Positions 8,298 to 17,109 of a stretch of 20,889 nt of DNA are shown here, piece by piece (the stretch's first letter is position 1; the number at the start of each line of letters is the position of its first letter). Below the pieces are notes generated by a model that was not told the DNA's origin, made no database searches, and saw only the letters and a list, made by a program, of their open reading frames with translations. Source of the DNA: WRDS01 sp964492775 (GTDB lineage Bacteria; Actinomycetota; Coriobacteriia; Anaerosomatales; PHET01); contig CAZBLH010000029.1 of the NCBI GenBank assembly GCA_964492775.1, positions 1 to 20,889 of the forward strand, in the 5' to 3' direction. A program made the position numbers and the translations under genes.

Positions 8298-11200
8298 GTG
8301 CGGCGAGTGGTGTGTCTACTCCTGGTGTCGGCGCTGGTGCTGGGCGTCGCCCCCGGCGCCGCTCTCGGGCAGGGTTCGAGCCATCGGCTGACACTTGGCG
8401 CAGCCTCGTCCGCGGAGCGGGATGCCAAGGCCCTCGCTTTGGAGTCGCGTGCCGGGGAGGATGGTTCCACCGGAGAGCTGTTGGTGCGCTACGCATCGAA
8501 CGCTCTTGGAGCCTCCGCGGCGCGTGAGACGCTTCACTGGGGGCTTGGCAAGCCCGTGAAGTGTTTCGACGCGGTCGAGCGCCTCGAAGTGATCAGGCTC
8601 GAACCCGGTGTGGACGTCCACGACGCGGTGCGGCAGTACGAGGCGCTGCCGGGCGTCCTGTACGCGGAGCCGAACCACCGGCGCACCCTCGCGTCGGTCG
8701 TGAATGATCCGCTTTTCCCGACTCAGTGGGGACTGCACAACACGGGCCAGACCGGCGGCACCATGGACGCGGACATGGACGTCCCCGAGGCCTGGGGCGT
8801 GACGACCGGCTCGGACTCGGTGGTTGTCGCGGTGCTCGATTCGGGCGTGGACTACCTTCACCCGGACCTGGCGCCGAACATGTGGCGCAACGCAGGTGAG
8901 ATCCCGTACAACAACATCGACGATGACGGCAACGGCTACATCGATGATGTCTATGGCATCGACACCGGCTGGCACAAGTCGGATCCATACCCGAGATCCG
9001 ATGCCGACAAGCACGGCACCATGGTGGCGTCCACCATCGGCGCCGTTGGCGACAACGGGCTCGGTCTGACCGGTTCGGCCCAGGACGTCACCTTGATGGC
9101 GATCAAGATTTCAGACCCCGGCGGCGAGATTACCGACGACGCCATCGTCGAGGCGATCGAGTACGCCGACGCGATGGGCGCGGACATCATCAACTGCTCG
9201 TGGGGCGGGCCTAGCATGGGCAAGGCGATCGCCGATGCCATCGAGTCAAGCGACGCTCTGTTCGTGTGCGCCGCCGGCAACTCTGGCGACGACATCGATG
9301 CGACACCGTACTACCCTTCCTCGTACGATCTGCCCAATATCGTCTCCGTGGCCGCGTCGGATCATGACGACGCGCCGGCCTCGTGGGTGAGTGGCAACAG
9401 CACGAACTACGGCGCCACCAAGGTCGACGTCTTCGCGCCAGGCAAGGAGATGCCGGTGGCCGATGCGGGAATGTGGGCCTGGTATCCGAAGGCGCACACC
9501 GTGCTGTTCGAGGAGGACTTCAACGATCCGACCCTCGATACGTCGCCATACTGGGACCGTTCGGAGTATGTGCACGAGCGATGGCAGCAAGTCGGCGAGA
9601 ACGGTGAATACGCCGCGTCCATCGACATGCCTGATGGTCGTCTCTTCGGCGAGCGATCGGTGCTGCGTTCGAACAGGCCCATCGACCTGTCGGGCGCGAG
9701 CAATCCGTGGCTGGGATTCTGGCACGCCAGCGAGAGCGGATGGGCGGACGGAGACGGTTTCATCTGGGGTCTGCATGACGCGTCCGAGAACAAGGACTAC
9801 GTGATCGACACCTACCGCGGCGGGAACTTCACGTGGCGGCAGGAGATCGCGGACCTCTCGCAGTTCACCGGGCCGGGGCGCGACGACTTGTACCTGTTCA
9901 TCGTCGCGCAGAGCGATCCTGTGCAGAACGACTACCTGTACCCCGACTACACCTACGGCTACATCGATGACGTCACAGTCGTCGACATCGACTACGACTT
10001 CCCGGCTGTCACGAACCTGTTCAGCAGCGCGTCCACGTGGAAGGCCGATGTCTTCGACATCACGCCGTGGCGGTGGCGAAACGCCAACGGCGGCGAGTGG
10101 TACGTGGAGGACTACTCGAACCCCGAGGCGTCATGGCTCCGGATGGCGCAACCGCTGGACTGCTCTGAAGGCGTTCCGGTCATCTCGTACCGCCTTCAGA
10201 GGAAGTACACCTGGCCCGAATGGGCCCCGTGGGCGAGCCTGCGGGTCTCAACCGATGGGATCACGTGGAAGGACGCCGCGGGCGCGGGTACCCCGATCGA
10301 GCTACCCGACGGTTCGGTGATCGAGACCTGGGAGCTCTACGAGTATGCGGGGATGGAGGAGCTCCACATCGCCTTCCTCTTCGACGCCGACTGGCCCGCC
10401 GCGGAGGCCAGCGACTCGATCGCCATCTCCAACCTCACCTTCGACATCCATCCGTGGGACTGGCGCGCGGAGTTCGGGGACGCCTATGACGTGGTCGACG
10501 GGTCGTCGTTCGCGGCACCCGCCGTGTCGGGGGTGGCTGCGCTCATGATGTCGCGAAACTCGACGCTCTCGGCATCCCAGATACGTGAGGTCCTCATCGA
10601 CACGGCCGACACGAAGGCCGCGTTTGCCGGGAAGTGCCTGTCGGGAGGCCGCGTCAACGCGTACGCCGCCGTGACTGCCGTTCCCGCGACGCCGAGGGCC
10701 GTCGACGACGCCTATACGATCGCCGAGGATAGCGCCCTCACGGTGCCGACGAGTGCCGGCGTGCTGGCCAACGACACGGATCCTGCCGAGCTGCCACTGA
10801 GCGCGGTGCGCGAGGAGGGATCCGGGCCTTCCCACGGGACGCTCGCGCTCAACGCCGACGGCTCGTTCACGTACACGCCGGACGAAGACTTCCACGGGAC
10901 TGACAGCTTCTCGTACAAGGCCACCAACGGCGACGCGTTCTCGGGCAAGGCCGTCGTACGAATCACGGTCACCTCGGTCACCGATCCTCCGGTGGCCGTC
11001 GGCGACTCGTACTCGGTGGCCAGCGGAGCGACGCTGTCGCCGAGCGCACCGGGGCTTCTGGCCAACGACTACCACCCGGAGGGTCTCGCCGTCTCAGTCG
11101 ACTCCCTGAACATCCTGCCCCCGGCCAACGGCAGGCTCACATCGTACGGCTCGAACGGTTCGTTCACCTACATCCCGGATGAGGGGTTCGTGGGCACCGA

Positions 11201-12545
11201 CACGTTCAGCTACCGGATCACCGACGGCGAGCGGTTCTCTTCGTACGCCACGGTAACAATCACCGTCACCGGGCTCACGCTCGCGCCGGTCGCCCAGCCA
11301 GACGAGTACGTGATGACGGGAGGGACCGTGCTCCAAGTGGCTGCTCCCGGCGTGCTCGGCAACGACACCGTTCGGGCCGGCAGGTCCCTCACGGTCGACG
11401 TCACGGGAGGGGTCACCGGACCGGTGTCAGGCTCGCTCGACCTCAGGGCCGACGGGAGCTTCCGCTACGAGCCGATGCTCGGTTTCACCGGAAGCGATAC
11501 CTTCGCGTATCGCGCATCGGATGGGAGCGGGCGATCGGGCTGGGCCACGGTGATGATCACGGTCGACGCTCCCGCCACGCCGTCCCGCCCTGCGGTCCTC
11601 TCGGTCGCCGGTCCGGATCGTGTCGCGACCTCGGTCCGGGCATCGGAGCTCGCGCGGCCCAGCCCGGAGGATCCGACCGGGCCCAGGAGCGTGGTGATCG
11701 CAACGGGTCACAACTGGCCCGATGCTTTGGGAGGCAGCTCTCTTGCCGGTGTGCTGGACGCGCCGATCCTGCTCACCGACCCCCGCAAACTGCCTGACGC
11801 GGTCCGTGACGAGATAACCCGGCTGAAGTGCACCGACGCAATCATCCTGGGTGGGGAGGGCGCCGTCGGGCCCGCTGTGGAGTCGGCCTTGAAGTCGCTG
11901 CTCGGACAGGAGAACGTCGAGCGGATTGCGGGCAGGAACCGCTACGAGACCGCCGAGCGCATCGCCCGGCGCGTGATCTCGCTTCAGGAGGGGGCCTACG
12001 ACGGGCGCGCCTTCGTGGCGACAGGTGGGGACTTCCCCGATGCGCTAGCCGCGGCGCCTCTTGCAGCGGCGCGCGGGTGGCCGCTCTACCTGGCGGCCCC
12101 GGGGACTGGCCTCTCGGCCGCCACCCGGACGGCGATGGACGGTGTCGACAGGGTGGTGATACTCGGAGGCACGTCGGCTGTCTCGGAGGCGACACAGCGC
12201 TCTCTTGAGGGGGGACTGGGAGCCGCCAGTGTGGCTCGCGTCGCGGGCGGGAACCGCTACCAGACCGCGGCGAGGGTCGCGGCGTTCGGAGTGGAGGAAG
12301 CAGGGCTCGCATGGGAGCGGGTCGGGATCGCGACCGGCACCAACTACCCTGACGCGCTGGCGGGCGGCGTGTTGCAGGGCTCGGTGGGCAGCGTCATGGT
12401 GCTCACCCGTCCAGACCGCCTGTCGCCCGAGGCGGAGTCCGTGCTCTCCGGCAACAGAGGCGCGATCGACACGGTCACGTTCTTCGGCGGCCCTAACGCG
12501 CTCACCCTGGATGTGCGGGCGTCGATCACGACGATGCTCAGGTAG
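8298..12545 (+). CDS. Secreted modular subtilase (S8) with Ig/cadherin-like and CWB2 repeats
   Basis: This is a 1415-residue cell-surface serine protease. The GTG start is preceded by GAGGGG seven bases upstream and begins a signal peptide (RRVVCLLLVSALVLGVAPGA). A propeptide-like region follows. The S8 catalytic domain has Asp181 in VLDSGVDYLHPDL, His239 in KHGTMVAS, the oxyanion Asn in CAAGNSG and Ser737 in GSSFAAP. About 500 residues separate His from Ser, against roughly 150-200 in a plain subtilisin. Two beta-rich, jelly-roll-like modules (about 400-565 and 570-725) are inserted before the Ser motif. Three tandem Ig/cadherin-like repeats follow (starts near 800, 896 and 995), each with an LANDTDP- or LGNDT-like signature and a GSFTYTP- or GSFRYEP-like strand. 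Three CWB2 repeats (starts near 1101, 1208 and 1312; AGPDRVATS, AGRNRYETA, AGGNRYQTA) end the protein and should attach it to anionic wall polymers. The substrate is unknown. Confidence 0.95.
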   Translation: MRRVVCLLLVSALVLGVAPGAALGQGSSHRLTLGAASSAERDAKALALESRAGEDGSTGELLVRYASNALGASAARETLHWGLGKPVKCFDAVERLEVIRLEPGVDVHDAVRQYEALPGVLYAEPNHRRTLASVVNDPLFPTQWGLHNTGQTGGTMDADMDVPEAWGVTTGSDSVVVAVLDSGVDYLHPDLAPNMWRNAGEIPYNNIDDDGNGYIDDVYGIDTGWHKSDPYPRSDADKHGTMVASTIGAVGDNGLGLTGSAQDVTLMAIKISDPGGEITDDAIVEAIEYADAMGADIINCSWGGPSMGKAIADAIESSDALFVCAAGNSGDDIDATPYYPSSYDLPNIVSVAASDHDDAPASWVSGNSTNYGATKVDVFAPGKEMPVADAGMWAWYPKAHTVLFEEDFNDPTLDTSPYWDRSEYVHERWQQVGENGEYAASIDMPDGRLFGERSVLRSNRPIDLSGASNPWLGFWHASESGWADGDGFIWGLHDASENKDYVIDTYRGGNFTWRQEIADLSQFTGPGRDDLYLFIVAQSDPVQNDYLYPDYTYGYIDDVTVVDIDYDFPAVTNLFSSASTWKADVFDITPWRWRNANGGEWYVEDYSNPEASWLRMAQPLDCSEGVPVISYRLQRKYTWPEWAPWASLRVSTDGITWKDAAGAGTPIELPDGSVIETWELYEYAGMEELHIAFLFDADWPAAEASDSIAISNLTFDIHPWDWRAEFGDAYDVVDGSSFAAPAVSGVAALMMSRNSTLSASQIREVLIDTADTKAAFAGKCLSGGRVNAYAAVTAVPATPRAVDDAYTIAEDSALTVPTSAGVLANDTDPAELPLSAVREEGSGPSHGTLALNADGSFTYTPDEDFHGTDSFSYKATNGDAFSGKAVVRITVTSVTDPPVAVGDSYSVASGATLSPSAPGLLANDYHPEGLAVSVDSLNILPPANGRLTSYGSNGSFTYIPDEGFVGTDTFSYRITDGERFSSYATVTITVTGLTLAPVAQPDEYVMTGGTVLQVAAPGVLGNDTVRAGRSLTVDVTGGVTGPVSGSLDLRADGSFRYEPMLGFTGSDTFAYRASDGSGRSGWATVMITVDAPATPSRPAVLSVAGPDRVATSVRASELARPSPEDPTGPRSVVIATGHNWPDALGGSSLAGVLDAPILLTDPRKLPDAVRDEITRLKCTDAIILGGEGAVGPAVESALKSLLGQENVERIAGRNRYETAERIARRVISLQEGAYDGRAFVATGGDFPDALAAAPLAAARGWPLYLAAPGTGLSAATRTAMDGVDRVVILGGTSAVSEATQRSLEGGLGAASVARVAGGNRYQTAARVAAFGVEEAGLAWERVGIATGTNYPDALAGGVLQGSVGSVMVLTRPDRLSPEAESVLSGNRGAIDTVTFFGGPNALTLDVRASITTMLR

Positions 12546-12566
12546 CGTTCGATGGGAGGACGACAG

Positions 12567-13670
12567 ATGCTTGCGCGATGGGTCGGCAGGGTGATCATCG
12601 TTGGCGCCACCGTGGTCGCGCTCACCGGGTGTTCGTTGACCGGTTCCGGGAAAGAGGGTCCGGCGGCGGGGGGTGGCGCCCACTCCGGCACGGGTGAGCC
12701 GCGGGCGACCACCGAGCTCTCGCTCAGGCTCGAGCCCTACGACGGCGGGTACTTCGAGGTGCTCAAGCCGGCGGGATGGGAGATCGTGACCGGCGGGGCG
12801 TACGGAGGGTTCGGCTACATGATGTGGGATCCGGAGAACCCGGCTCGCAGGGTCTTCTACATCGGGGAGATCGTCCCGTTCTACGCCAGCGAACAGCAGA
12901 AGCAGATAGACCGCGCGTACATGGACGCCGGCGGCTTCCCGGTGGCATGGCACGACATGCCGGTGGTCTCACCGCTCACACCGCTGGAGTTGTTCCGTGC
13001 GTTCGACCGCATCGCAGAATCCGAGGCCGCCAAGGCGTACATGCCTGGACTGCCGCCGCTGACCGGGTTCGAGGCCGTGTCCGTGGCGCCGGCGTCCTCG
13101 CCGTTCTCCGTGGGCGAGACCTCGCTGATCCACGCGACGTTCGCCGACGGGTCCGTGCCCTGCCAGGGTCAGTTCATGGCTACGGTCGCCGAGTTCGCCC
13201 CCTTCATGAACGGTCCCGGCGGAGGGACGGGCGTCGCCGCCATGGTGGTGGGCGTGATGGCTCCGGTTACCGAGTTTCCGCAGCTCAACGACGACCTGCT
13301 CGAGGCGCTAGGCAGCTTCCGGTTCAGCGAGTCGTACGTGCAGGAAGGGCTCGCGCAGAGCAAAGAGAACTTCGCGGGCATCATGAAGGCCGGCCAGACC
13401 CTGCGCGAGACGTCCGAGATGGTGGCGCGCAACTGGCACGCAAACGACCCCTCCGCTGACATCGACCCCCAGAAGTGGAGCGACTCGATGCTCGGGTACG
13501 AGCGCGTCTACGACCCCGACACGGGGGAGGTCTACCACGTGGAGAACGGCTTCTACGATCGCTACGACCTCGATCGCGGCTCCTATGACATGAACAACCT
13601 CCAGCCTCTGCCATCAAGAGATGTCGGGCTGTGGACGCAGCCACCGCTGAACGGCGACCGAATACACTAG
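12567..13670 (+). CDS. Putative lipoprotein of unknown function
   Basis: The protein has a lipoprotein signal peptide: a basic start, a hydrophobic stretch (VGRVIIVGATVVALTGC) and the lipobox LTGC, giving a lipid-anchored Cys near residue 22. I prefer the ATG at 12567 because GGAGG lies about 7 bases upstream. The ATG at 12552 would place that Shine-Dalgarno inside the gene. A Gly/Ser-rich linker leads to a globular region with YFEVLKPAGWEIVTGGAYGG and WDPENPARRVFYIGEIV, reminiscent of the fold of PsbP-like or surface lipoproteins, but I cannot assign a family. It begins about 20 bases after the subtilase stop and is probably co-transcribed, so a role with the protease at the cell surface is likely by context only. 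Confidence 0.85.
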   Translation: MLARWVGRVIIVGATVVALTGCSLTGSGKEGPAAGGGAHSGTGEPRATTELSLRLEPYDGGYFEVLKPAGWEIVTGGAYGGFGYMMWDPENPARRVFYIGEIVPFYASEQQKQIDRAYMDAGGFPVAWHDMPVVSPLTPLELFRAFDRIAESEAAKAYMPGLPPLTGFEAVSVAPASSPFSVGETSLIHATFADGSVPCQGQFMATVAEFAPFMNGPGGGTGVAAMVVGVMAPVTEFPQLNDDLLEALGSFRFSESYVQEGLAQSKENFAGIMKAGQTLRETSEMVARNWHANDPSADIDPQKWSDSMLGYERVYDPDTGEVYHVENGFYDRYDLDRGSYDMNNLQPLPSRDVGLWTQPPLNGDRIH

Positions 13671-13677
13671 CGCGATC

Positions 13678-13711
13678 CCGCCGTCGGCTGCGCGGAAAGC
13701 GTCGACGGCGG
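13678..13711. terminator. Hairpin between convergent genes, possible terminator
   Basis: A perfect 9-bp GC-rich stem (CCGCCGTCG at 13678-13686 with CGACGGCGG at 13703-13711) lies just after the lipoprotein stop and before the convergent trmO stop. There is no T run on either strand, so it is not a canonical intrinsic terminator. It may act as an RNA 3'-end stabiliser or a weak bidirectional terminator. Confidence 0.45.
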
Positions 13712-13759
13712 ACGAGTGCCCGTAGCCGGGGCGTCCGTCGCCCCTTTGACCGCGGACTC

Positions 13760-14239
13760 TCACTCCCGTCCGGACGGCTTCGGCCTGTCCTTGCACTCGG
13801 CGAACCAACCCTCCGTTGCGTCGGGGAAGGCGTCGAACCGCGGGATGTAGGGCTTAATGTCCAGCAGGGGGGTGCCGTCGAGCATGTCGACACCGCTCAC
13901 CCTCAGAGTCGTGCCTTCGCGCGAGACGAGTCTGACCACCGTCAGGCCGAGGCCGTTCGGACGGGCGGGGTGTCGGGTGGAGAAGATCCCTCTTGCCTCG
14001 TCGGCGAGCAGCGGGAGCCGTCGCATTTGGACTGGCGCCGCCTGGTGCAGTGAGTAGATGAGGATGAGGTGGCTGAATCCGTCGATGTCGTCGAGGCCGT
14101 CGACGTACTCCGGCATGAGACTCACGTGGCCCAAGGCGTCTGGACGGAACGCGCCCTGGATCGGTGCGTCGGCCTTCTGCCGAAAGGGCGTGTGGATGGT
14201 CCCGATGGGGGCGAGCACGATACCGGATGGGGGCTGCAT
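13760..14239 (-). CDS. trmO: TrmO/TsaA family tRNA methyltransferase
   Basis: This belongs to the TsaA/YaeB (TrmO) family, which in E. coli uses S-adenosylmethionine to N6-methylate t6A37 in tRNA. The 159-residue protein is the single-domain form. Family sequences are APIGTIHTPFRQKADAPIQG at the N terminus, DDIDGFSHLILIYSLHQA in the middle and IFSTRHPARPNGLGLTVVRL, which contains the very conserved RHPARPNGLG segment, then GVDMLDGTPLLDIKPYIPRF. The ATG at 14239 has GGAGA about 10 bases upstream. The gene converges on the lipoprotein gene and points away from the tRNA-fMet region. Confidence 0.93.
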   Translation of the reverse strand: MQPPSGIVLAPIGTIHTPFRQKADAPIQGAFRPDALGHVSLMPEYVDGLDDIDGFSHLILIYSLHQAAPVQMRRLPLLADEARGIFSTRHPARPNGLGLTVVRLVSREGTTLRVSGVDMLDGTPLLDIKPYIPRFDAFPDATEGWFAECKDRPKPSGRE

Positions 14240-14300
14240 GGATGTGTCGTCTCCGTTCTGTCTTCCGCACCTGTGAACACTGCTATTGTAGGCCGGCCTG

Positions 14301-14519
14301 ATGTCAGGCCTTCACAAGTTCGCAGTAGAGGGGTCGGAGCCTGAGGACGCATCGGGGGTATCCGGCGATGTGGACTTGCTTGTCGAGTTCGACGTGGCGC
14401 CGGGCGGACTCGCTGATGCCTACCTGGGGCTCCTCGATGAACCCAGGTCGCTGCTTGGGCCGCACGTCGCCCTCGCATGGCGGAGGCCGTCAAGAGCCCC
14501 CACATCAGAGGCGAGCTAG
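14301..14519 (+). pseudogene. Decayed MNT-type nucleotidyltransferase fragment
   Basis: This short frame resembles the minimal nucleotidyltransferase (MNT) domain found in HEPN-MNT toxin-antitoxin pairs. It keeps the nucleotidyltransferase signature GS-x10-DxD exactly (GSEPEDASGVSGDVD), followed by LLVEFDVAPGGLADAYLGLL and LLGPHVAL, which match the usual strand and helix after the motif. The N-terminal half that normally precedes the GS is reduced to about 11 residues. The C terminus after HVAL departs into WRRPSRAPTSEAS, not the usual end. No HEPN partner is visible. Third positions are G/C-rich, so it was once coding. I call it a remnant, though a small expressed protein cannot be excluded. 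Confidence 0.55.
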
Positions 14520-14582
14520 CGCGGACGGAACGGGTCCCGCACGCGACATGAGTCCGGCATCAGGGTGCCGACCTTGTCCGGT

Positions 14583-14612
14583 TTGCGACGCGAACGGCCG
14601 GTGTGGTATCCT
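14583..14612 (+). promoter_or_regulatory. Probable promoter of tRNA-fMet
   Basis: TTGCGA (14583-14588) and TATCCT (14607-14612) are separated by 18 bases. Each matches four of six bases of the sigma-70 consensus, and transcription would start about 20 bases before the tRNA. The fit of position and spacing is good; the assignment is from pattern only. Confidence 0.5.
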
Positions 14613-14641
14613 GCGTATCCGCCGCAGGGCGGGTTGGAAAT

Positions 14642-14718
<77 letters not shown>

Positions 14719-14727
14719 GTAAATACG

Positions 14728-14769
14728 CAGGTCAGACATGGTGAACGTGTCTGGCCTGTTTTGTTTGTT
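14728..14769 (+). terminator. Intrinsic terminator of tRNA-fMet
   Basis: An 11-bp stem (CAGGTCAGACA at 14728-14738 with TGTCTGGCCTG at 14748-14758, one G-T pair) closes a 9-base loop. It is followed by the T-rich tract TTTTGTTTGTT. It lies 9 bases after the CCA end. Confidence 0.88.
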
Positions 14770-14779
14770 GGGCCGCGCG

Positions 14780-14870
14780 TCTAACACTTGTCTAACACTC
14801 ACGTCTCGGACTAGCTGTTCGGGGGCAGCGTGCACGCGCGAGATCCCGCACTCCCTCGGGGAGCGTTAGA
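14780..14870. repeat. Arm-type site cluster, left copy
   Basis: TCTAACACT occurs at 14780-14788 and 14791-14799, and an inverted near-copy AGCGTTAGA lies at 14862-14870. Distances from the core start (14678) are 102, 113 and 184 bases. The gene-free stretch 14719-15100 that holds them also contains the tRNA terminator and an interrupted frame leading into the ATPase gene; I see nothing else there. Confidence 0.55.
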
Positions 14871-15100
14871 GCGACTCTATCGGGCCGGAATGGTCGGCTA
14901 TGGCGCTGAAGCCTCGTCGCGCGCTACTGCCAATGCTGCATTTGCCACCGGCCAATCCTGCACCATACCCGGTCCTCTTTGAGGCAAGCGGCTGACAGTC
15001 AGCGGCCGGAGCGCGGTCCTCTCGAACAGTCGGGTTTGCTCGTCCCGCCATCCAAGGAGCGATCCCTCCCGCGATCGACAACTACGCAAAGCAACAGCAG

Positions 15101-16693
15101 TTGGGACGGCGTGACGGCGCGTTGAACATCGACATCACCATGAACGAGCGAGAGGTGGTGATCCGCGAGAACTCCGGTGGCGTGTCGCCCGAAGACCTGC
15201 AGGCGTTCGTGCAACTGGGCGCCTCTGGTCAGGTATCCGCTGACAGCCCGCACATCGGTGTGTGGGGTCAGGGACAGAAGCTCGCGATGGCCGCTCTTGG
15301 CCGCGATGCCACAATTAGCACTCGCTACTGGCACGAGGGGCGAGTCTACGAACTCGGGGATACGATGACCGACCAGGTCGTGCTCAGGATGAGCGAGGAC
15401 TGGTGGCAGAGCGAGGACGACTGGGATGTCCCGGTATACCTCCCCGGAGGTGAGCTGACCCAGGGTGAGACCGTCTATGAGCTCCGCAAGCTCAACGTAC
15501 TCGTCGATGATCAAGTACTGACGAGCGTCCGGCAGGAGCTCAGTAGCCTGTACGGCACCTTCTTGGCCGAAGCCGACGCGACGATTTCCCTCAATGGCGA
15601 GCCGTTGGTCGCCGAGTCGACCCTGTCGGAAGAAGCGTTGTCGAAGGTCTTTGCCTACCCGACGGGCTTCGAGCCGTCTCGACACATCTTTGACCTGGAG
15701 GCACGACAGCCCGTGATCGAAGGGGGCCGGCGATCTGAAGAGGTCCGCCACCTGAGGATGGAAATCATAATCGGGCTGACACCGCGCCAGCAGGTGGACA
15801 AGGCGGGCGCCTACATGTTCGGGGTTCCTGCAACAACGTCAGGTGCCCGACTTGGACCGAGGAAGTTCGTCAAGGAACCGGTGCAGGATGAGTCCATCGG
15901 CTACTCGACCGGTCCTAACAGCATCCTCCGGAAAGGCCATGCGTCGATTGGCCGACTGAGGATGTACATAACCTTCAGCGGCGACAGTGAGGACATCCCC
16001 TGGGGCATGCCGGGTAGCGCAGTGAAGCGAGGCTACAACTCCATGAGCCCCTTCGCTGCCGAGATCCGCGAGAAGATCAAGCTGGTCGCACAGCCGTACG
16101 CGAAGTTCACCTCGAGGGCTCGAGAGATCGACGTCGTTCCGTTCTCTGTTGAGTGGAATGACATGTCTGAGGATGCCCGGCGGACGTTGGTGCGGAAGGG
16201 CGCCAACATCAAGTACGAAGACGAGCTGGACGAGCCGGATGTCCGGCCAAAGGTGGTCCCCTTCGTGAGGCGCGACTTCCAGCCAACAGCGTTCTTGGAT
16301 TGGGACCATGAGTCTAGCGACGCTCCACCTCTCGCGGTACCCGCTTTCGACGTTAAGCGATCGAAAGAGGTTGTTGCTTCGCTCTACCAGCGTGATAAGC
16401 GTCTGAAGGAAATGGAGGGACTTGATCCGGCGGCCGCCATAGAGGAAGTGATGAACAACTTCCAGCAGCTCGAGGACCTTCGTGAGCAGGGCTGGAGCGA
16501 GGATGAAGAAGAGGAATCGAGGGCCACAGAACGGCTGATACCGGTCTCGTTCCGGATCTCGCAGCGCAAGCTTAGGCAGCTTCTCCAGCTTACCGGCGCT
16601 GACAAGAAGACGGACGCTGTCACACGCGCTATCGAGGCGTACCTTTCCGAGCATCAGTCTCCGACCGCGCTTGGTGAGGCGGTAGATGGCTGA
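15101..16693 (+). CDS. GHKL-type ATPase with C-terminal VapB-like ribbon-helix-helix domain, 5' end disrupted or truncated
   Basis: The protein has 530 residues from the only start-like codon, TTG 15101, which lacks a Shine-Dalgarno. Residues 21-28 (IRENSGGV) and 53-62 (GVWGQGQKLA) resemble the D-box and G-box of GHKL (Hsp90/MutL/MORC-type) ATPases. The N-box that should come first lies in frame upstream, where the frame is open from 14996 without a start codon. It reads AIPPAIDNYAKQQ, keeping DN but with Pro where the catalytic Glu is expected. Further upstream the same frame has an ATG at 14900 but is cut by TGA at 14993. Residues about 418-470 are charged and helical. Residues about 480-518 (RISQRKLRQLLQLTGADKKT, then AVTRAIEAYL) match VapB-type ribbon-helix-helix DNA-binding domains. 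The stop overlaps the next ATG (TGATG). The gene may be a damaged copy; function unknown. Confidence 0.75.
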   Translation: MGRRDGALNIDITMNEREVVIRENSGGVSPEDLQAFVQLGASGQVSADSPHIGVWGQGQKLAMAALGRDATISTRYWHEGRVYELGDTMTDQVVLRMSEDWWQSEDDWDVPVYLPGGELTQGETVYELRKLNVLVDDQVLTSVRQELSSLYGTFLAEADATISLNGEPLVAESTLSEEALSKVFAYPTGFEPSRHIFDLEARQPVIEGGRRSEEVRHLRMEIIIGLTPRQQVDKAGAYMFGVPATTSGARLGPRKFVKEPVQDESIGYSTGPNSILRKGHASIGRLRMYITFSGDSEDIPWGMPGSAVKRGYNSMSPFAAEIREKIKLVAQPYAKFTSRAREIDVVPFSVEWNDMSEDARRTLVRKGANIKYEDELDEPDVRPKVVPFVRRDFQPTAFLDWDHESSDAPPLAVPAFDVKRSKEVVASLYQRDKRLKEMEGLDPAAAIEEVMNNFQQLEDLREQGWSEDEEEESRATERLIPVSFRISQRKLRQLLQLTGADKKTDAVTRAIEAYLSEHQSPTALGEAVDG

Positions 16694-17088
16694 TGGACCG
16701 AGCGGACGCCCTTGTTCGCATCGAGCTCAAAGGGCCCCCTCTTACGGGCCCTTTGGGTTCGGGCGACAGGGCTAGAAAGCAGGAGTACAAGAACCGCATT
16801 CGATATGCCGCGCGCAACTGTCGAGTACGGCGTCCTGTCTCCGCTGAGGGACCCTTGGCAGTGCGGATAGTTGCCGAAGTCAATAGGGGACGAAAGGGCG
16901 ACTGCGACAACATCGCGAAGCCCATCCTCGACTCCTTGCACGACCTACTCGGCGAAGACAGCTGTGGGCGGTCGAAAGATGAGCGAGTGAAGAGGTTGGA
17001 GGTAAGCATCTTCGAGGTTGCCGGGCCTGAACGTGTACTAATCGAGGTGCACGCGCTGCGAACCCCGGGATGCGTCCACATCGGCTAG
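16693..17088 (+). CDS. rusA: RusA-family Holliday-junction resolvase
   Basis: RusA enzymes cut Holliday junctions and are usually carried by phages and mobile elements. This 131-residue protein keeps the metal-binding core GDCDNIAKPILDSLHDLL: Asp70, Asp72, Asn73, Lys76 and Asp80. The later acidic site is Asp96-Glu97 in KDERVKRLEV, in place of the usual DD-x-V. Its length is slightly above the 120 residues of E. coli RusA. The ATG overlaps the ATPase stop by one base, so the pair is translationally coupled and may work together on branched DNA. The gene converges on the Dam-type methylase gene; 21 bases separate the two stops. Confidence 0.88.
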   Translation: MDRADALVRIELKGPPLTGPLGSGDRARKQEYKNRIRYAARNCRVRRPVSAEGPLAVRIVAEVNRGRKGDCDNIAKPILDSLHDLLGEDSCGRSKDERVKRLEVSIFEVAGPERVLIEVHALRTPGCVHIG

Positions 17089-17109
17089 TAACCGGTGGGG
17101 GCGGTCAGC

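Noticed and set aside
14866..15081. 71-residue minus-strand frame between the tRNA and the ATPase gene
   Set aside because: No Shine-Dalgarno and no recognisable motif. It overlaps the interrupted ATPase frame on the other strand.
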